Source: Aestuariibaculum marinum (GTDB lineage Bacteria > Bacteroidota > Bacteroidia > Flavobacteriales > Flavobacteriaceae). Taken from it: a stretch of 64,000 nucleotides of DNA. The stretch spans positions 248,001-312,000 of the forward strand of contig NZ_JACVXD010000003.1 in assembly GCF_014596975.1 (NCBI RefSeq). Direction: 5' to 3'. Shown in pieces: positions 62,518 to 64,000 of this stretch (within the stretch, counting starts at the first letter, position 1; each line of letters starts with the position of its first letter). The translations under genes were made by a program, and so were the position numbers. Below the pieces are notes generated by a model. That model did not search any database. It was given only the letters and a program-made list of their open reading frames with translations, and was not told the DNA's origin.

Positions 62518-63980
62518 AAATTATGGTGTTTAATTACTAAATCGGCTACTAATTTTCCTGAAATCAAAGAAGGCGGAACACCAGGGCCAGGAACCGTTAA
62601 CTGTCCGGTGAAATATAAATTGTCTACTTTTTTACTTTTTAATTTAGGTCTTAAAAAGGCGGTTTGCATTAAAGTATTTGCCATACCATAAGCATTGCCC
62701 TTATAGGAGTTGTAATCGCTTATAAAATCGTTGATGCAAAAGCTCTCCTTAAATAAAATGTGTTCTTTTATAGATTGTGAGGTTAAATCTTCTAAGCGAT
62801 TTAAAATCTTATCAAAATATGTTTCTCTAAGTTCAGGTGTATCGTTTAGTCCTGGCGCAAGTGGAATTAAAAATATACCAGCTTCTTTACCTTTAGGAGC
62901 GGTGCTTGAATCTGTTTTACTTGGGAAACTTGCGTAGAATAATGGTTTTTCAGGCCATTCAGGATTGTCGTAAATGGCCTTGGCATGTTCATCAAAATCT
63001 ACATCAAAAAATAAGGTATGATGATCAACATTTTTAATCTCTTTATCGAAACCCACGTAGAATAATAAGGAAGAAGGAGCGAAAGTCTTTTTGCTCCAGT
63101 AATTTTCTGAATATTGTTTGTAAGGGAGGGCTAACAGCGTTTCAGTGTGATGGTAATCGGCACCACTCACAATAATATCAGAATCATATGTTTTTCCGTT
63201 TGAAATAATACCTTTAGCTTTTCCATTATTTACGATAATTTTTTCAACCGGGTTTTGTGTTTTAATGGAAACCCCCAACTCTTCAGCTAGACTTTTTAGA
63301 GCTAAAATTACCTGATACATACCTTTTTGGGGATGAAATGTTCCAAGTCCAAAATCGGCATAATTCATAAAATTGTAAAATGAAGGCGTGTCACTAGGTT
63401 TTGCACCCAGAAACAAAACTGGAAATTCTAAAATTTGTGAAAGACGCTTGTTTTCAAACGCTTTGTTTACATCCTTTTTAATGTTACTAAAAAACTGATT
63501 GAGTTTTTTTATGGTTGCTGGCGTAACCAATTCCAGAGGAGAAACGCCAGGGTTGTAAACCAAATCTTTTATGGCAATATCGTAGTTGCTTTTTGCATTA
63601 GCTATAAAAGATTTGAGTTTAACGGAACTTCCTGGTTCTTCTTTTTCAAAAGCTTTACATATTTTGTCTAAAGTATCTTCAATGGTAATACAATCATTCT
63701 TTCCAAAGTAAACACTATAGGCAGGGTTGAGTTTCTCAAGACAGTAATAGTCTGATGGTTTTTTATTGAAATCGTTAAAAAAACGCTCAAACACATCTGG
63801 CATCCAATACCAAGTAGGACCTATGTCGAAGGTGAACCCATCCTTTTTTAATTGCCGGGCGCGACCTCCAATAGTGGCGTTTTTTTCAAATATTGTTACA
63901 TCGTAACCTGCTTTAGCTAGATAACATGATGCAGCTAAAGAAGAGAATCCGGAACCTAAAATTGTAATTGTTTTTTTCAT
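62514..63980 (-). CDS. crtI: Phytoene desaturase (CrtI)
   Basis: A 488-residue FAD enzyme that introduces four double bases of desaturation into phytoene to give lycopene. The N-terminal dinucleotide fold 'TILGSGFSSLAASCYLAKAGYDVTIFEKN' (short motifs) and 'IGGRARQLKKDGFTFDIGPTWYW' are canonical, and the C-terminal 'YFTGQLTVPGPGVPPSLISG' is the carotenoid-oxidoreductase signature. Start is ATG 63980; the in-frame TTG at 63992 lies in the promoter box TATATTTG. First gene of the crtI-B-Z-Ycd operon. Any regulator upstream is beyond the window. Confidence 0.94.
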   Translation of the reverse strand: MKKTITILGSGFSSLAASCYLAKAGYDVTIFEKNATIGGRARQLKKDGFTFDIGPTWYWMPDVFERFFNDFNKKPSDYYCLEKLNPAYSVYFGKNDCITIEDTLDKICKAFEKEEPGSSVKLKSFIANAKSNYDIAIKDLVYNPGVSPLELVTPATIKKLNQFFSNIKKDVNKAFENKRLSQILEFPVLFLGAKPSDTPSFYNFMNYADFGLGTFHPQKGMYQVILALKSLAEELGVSIKTQNPVEKIIVNNGKAKGIISNGKTYDSDIIVSGADYHHTETLLALPYKQYSENYWSKKTFAPSSLLFYVGFDKEIKNVDHHTLFFDVDFDEHAKAIYDNPEWPEKPLFYASFPSKTDSSTAPKGKEAGIFLIPLAPGLNDTPELRETYFDKILNRLEDLTSQSIKEHILFKESFCINDFISDYNSYKGNAYGMANTLMQTAFLRPKLKSKKVDNLYFTGQLTVPGPGVPPSLISGKLVADLVIKHHNL

Positions 63981-63989
63981 CTTGTTTAA

Positions 63990-63997
63990 CAAATATA
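63990..63997 (-). promoter_or_regulatory. Promoter -7 box of the carotenoid operon (TATATTTG)
   Basis: Exact TAnnTTTG on the minus strand, ending 9 nt before ATG 63980, so a leader of only a few nucleotides is implied. The -33 region lies beyond the window edge. Confidence 0.6.
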
Positions 63998-64000
63998 GTA

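Overview
This is an AT-rich stretch of chromosome from a marine-type Flavobacteriaceae bacterium (Bacteroidota). The assignment rests on many Bacteroidota promoter boxes of the form TAnnTTTG with no obvious Shine-Dalgarno sites, type IX secretion (T9SS) sorting domains of both type A and type B, a CrtI-CrtB-CrtZ-CrtYcd carotenoid operon, and flavobacterial families such as DUF5606, DUF4920 and single-domain MnmD. The density of housekeeping genes says chromosome. I see no rRNA, tRNA, CRISPR array, transposase or prophage genes.

Layout. 1-9616: the 3' end of a dipeptidyl peptidase III gene, a MazG-like pyrophosphohydrolase, ilvE, a DUF4920 lipoprotein with mnmD, a TIGR01777 oxidoreductase, an amidohydrolase lipoprotein, YceI, and grpE-dnaJ. 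9617-9936 is an intergenic gap with a candidate small RNA. 9937-14312: an apparent operon of NatAB-like ABC exporter, MscS channel and a sigma-54 activator lacking its DNA-binding domain. 14334-24911: mixed metabolic and membrane genes (PPK2, DinB-like, TolB-like, APC permease, acyltransferase, NTF2, MFS, lysA). 25110-29900: sucC, small genes and uvrB. 29928-45406: an ABC transporter pair followed by four consecutive large T9SS type-B surface proteins, all on the minus strand and reading toward uvrB. 45524-50251: a kinase-like hypothetical, a pRiA4b ORF-3 protein, ctaA, cca-like and tsaC. 50368-55044: an envelope-polysaccharide cluster (DUF1919, InaA-type kinase and four glycosyltransferases). 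55048-60532: dapD, ruvX, a T9SS type-A protein, def, DUF5606, TlpA and a hydroxyacid dehydrogenase. 60529-63980: the carotenoid operon, likely making zeaxanthin from phytoene.

Most notable. (1) The surface-protein block carries 21 copies of a roughly 90-residue module with a Cys-Asp / DxDxDG-like start and a Cys near its end, in arrays of 2, 11, 2 and 6 copies. (2) The amidohydrolase gene lies between the intact 3' end of the TIGR01777 gene and a second, decayed copy of that same 3' end, which is an insertion or replacement scar. (3) A 355-residue protein of no obvious family has residues spaced like a protein-kinase-like (APH/KdkA/HipA) active site. (4) There is a candidate small RNA with its own promoter and terminator between dnaJ and the ABC operon. 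(5) A run of eight G lies inside a surface-protein signal peptide. (6) Several TAnnTTTG boxes lie so close to start codons that near-leaderless transcripts are predicted; three false upstream TTG starts fall inside these boxes.
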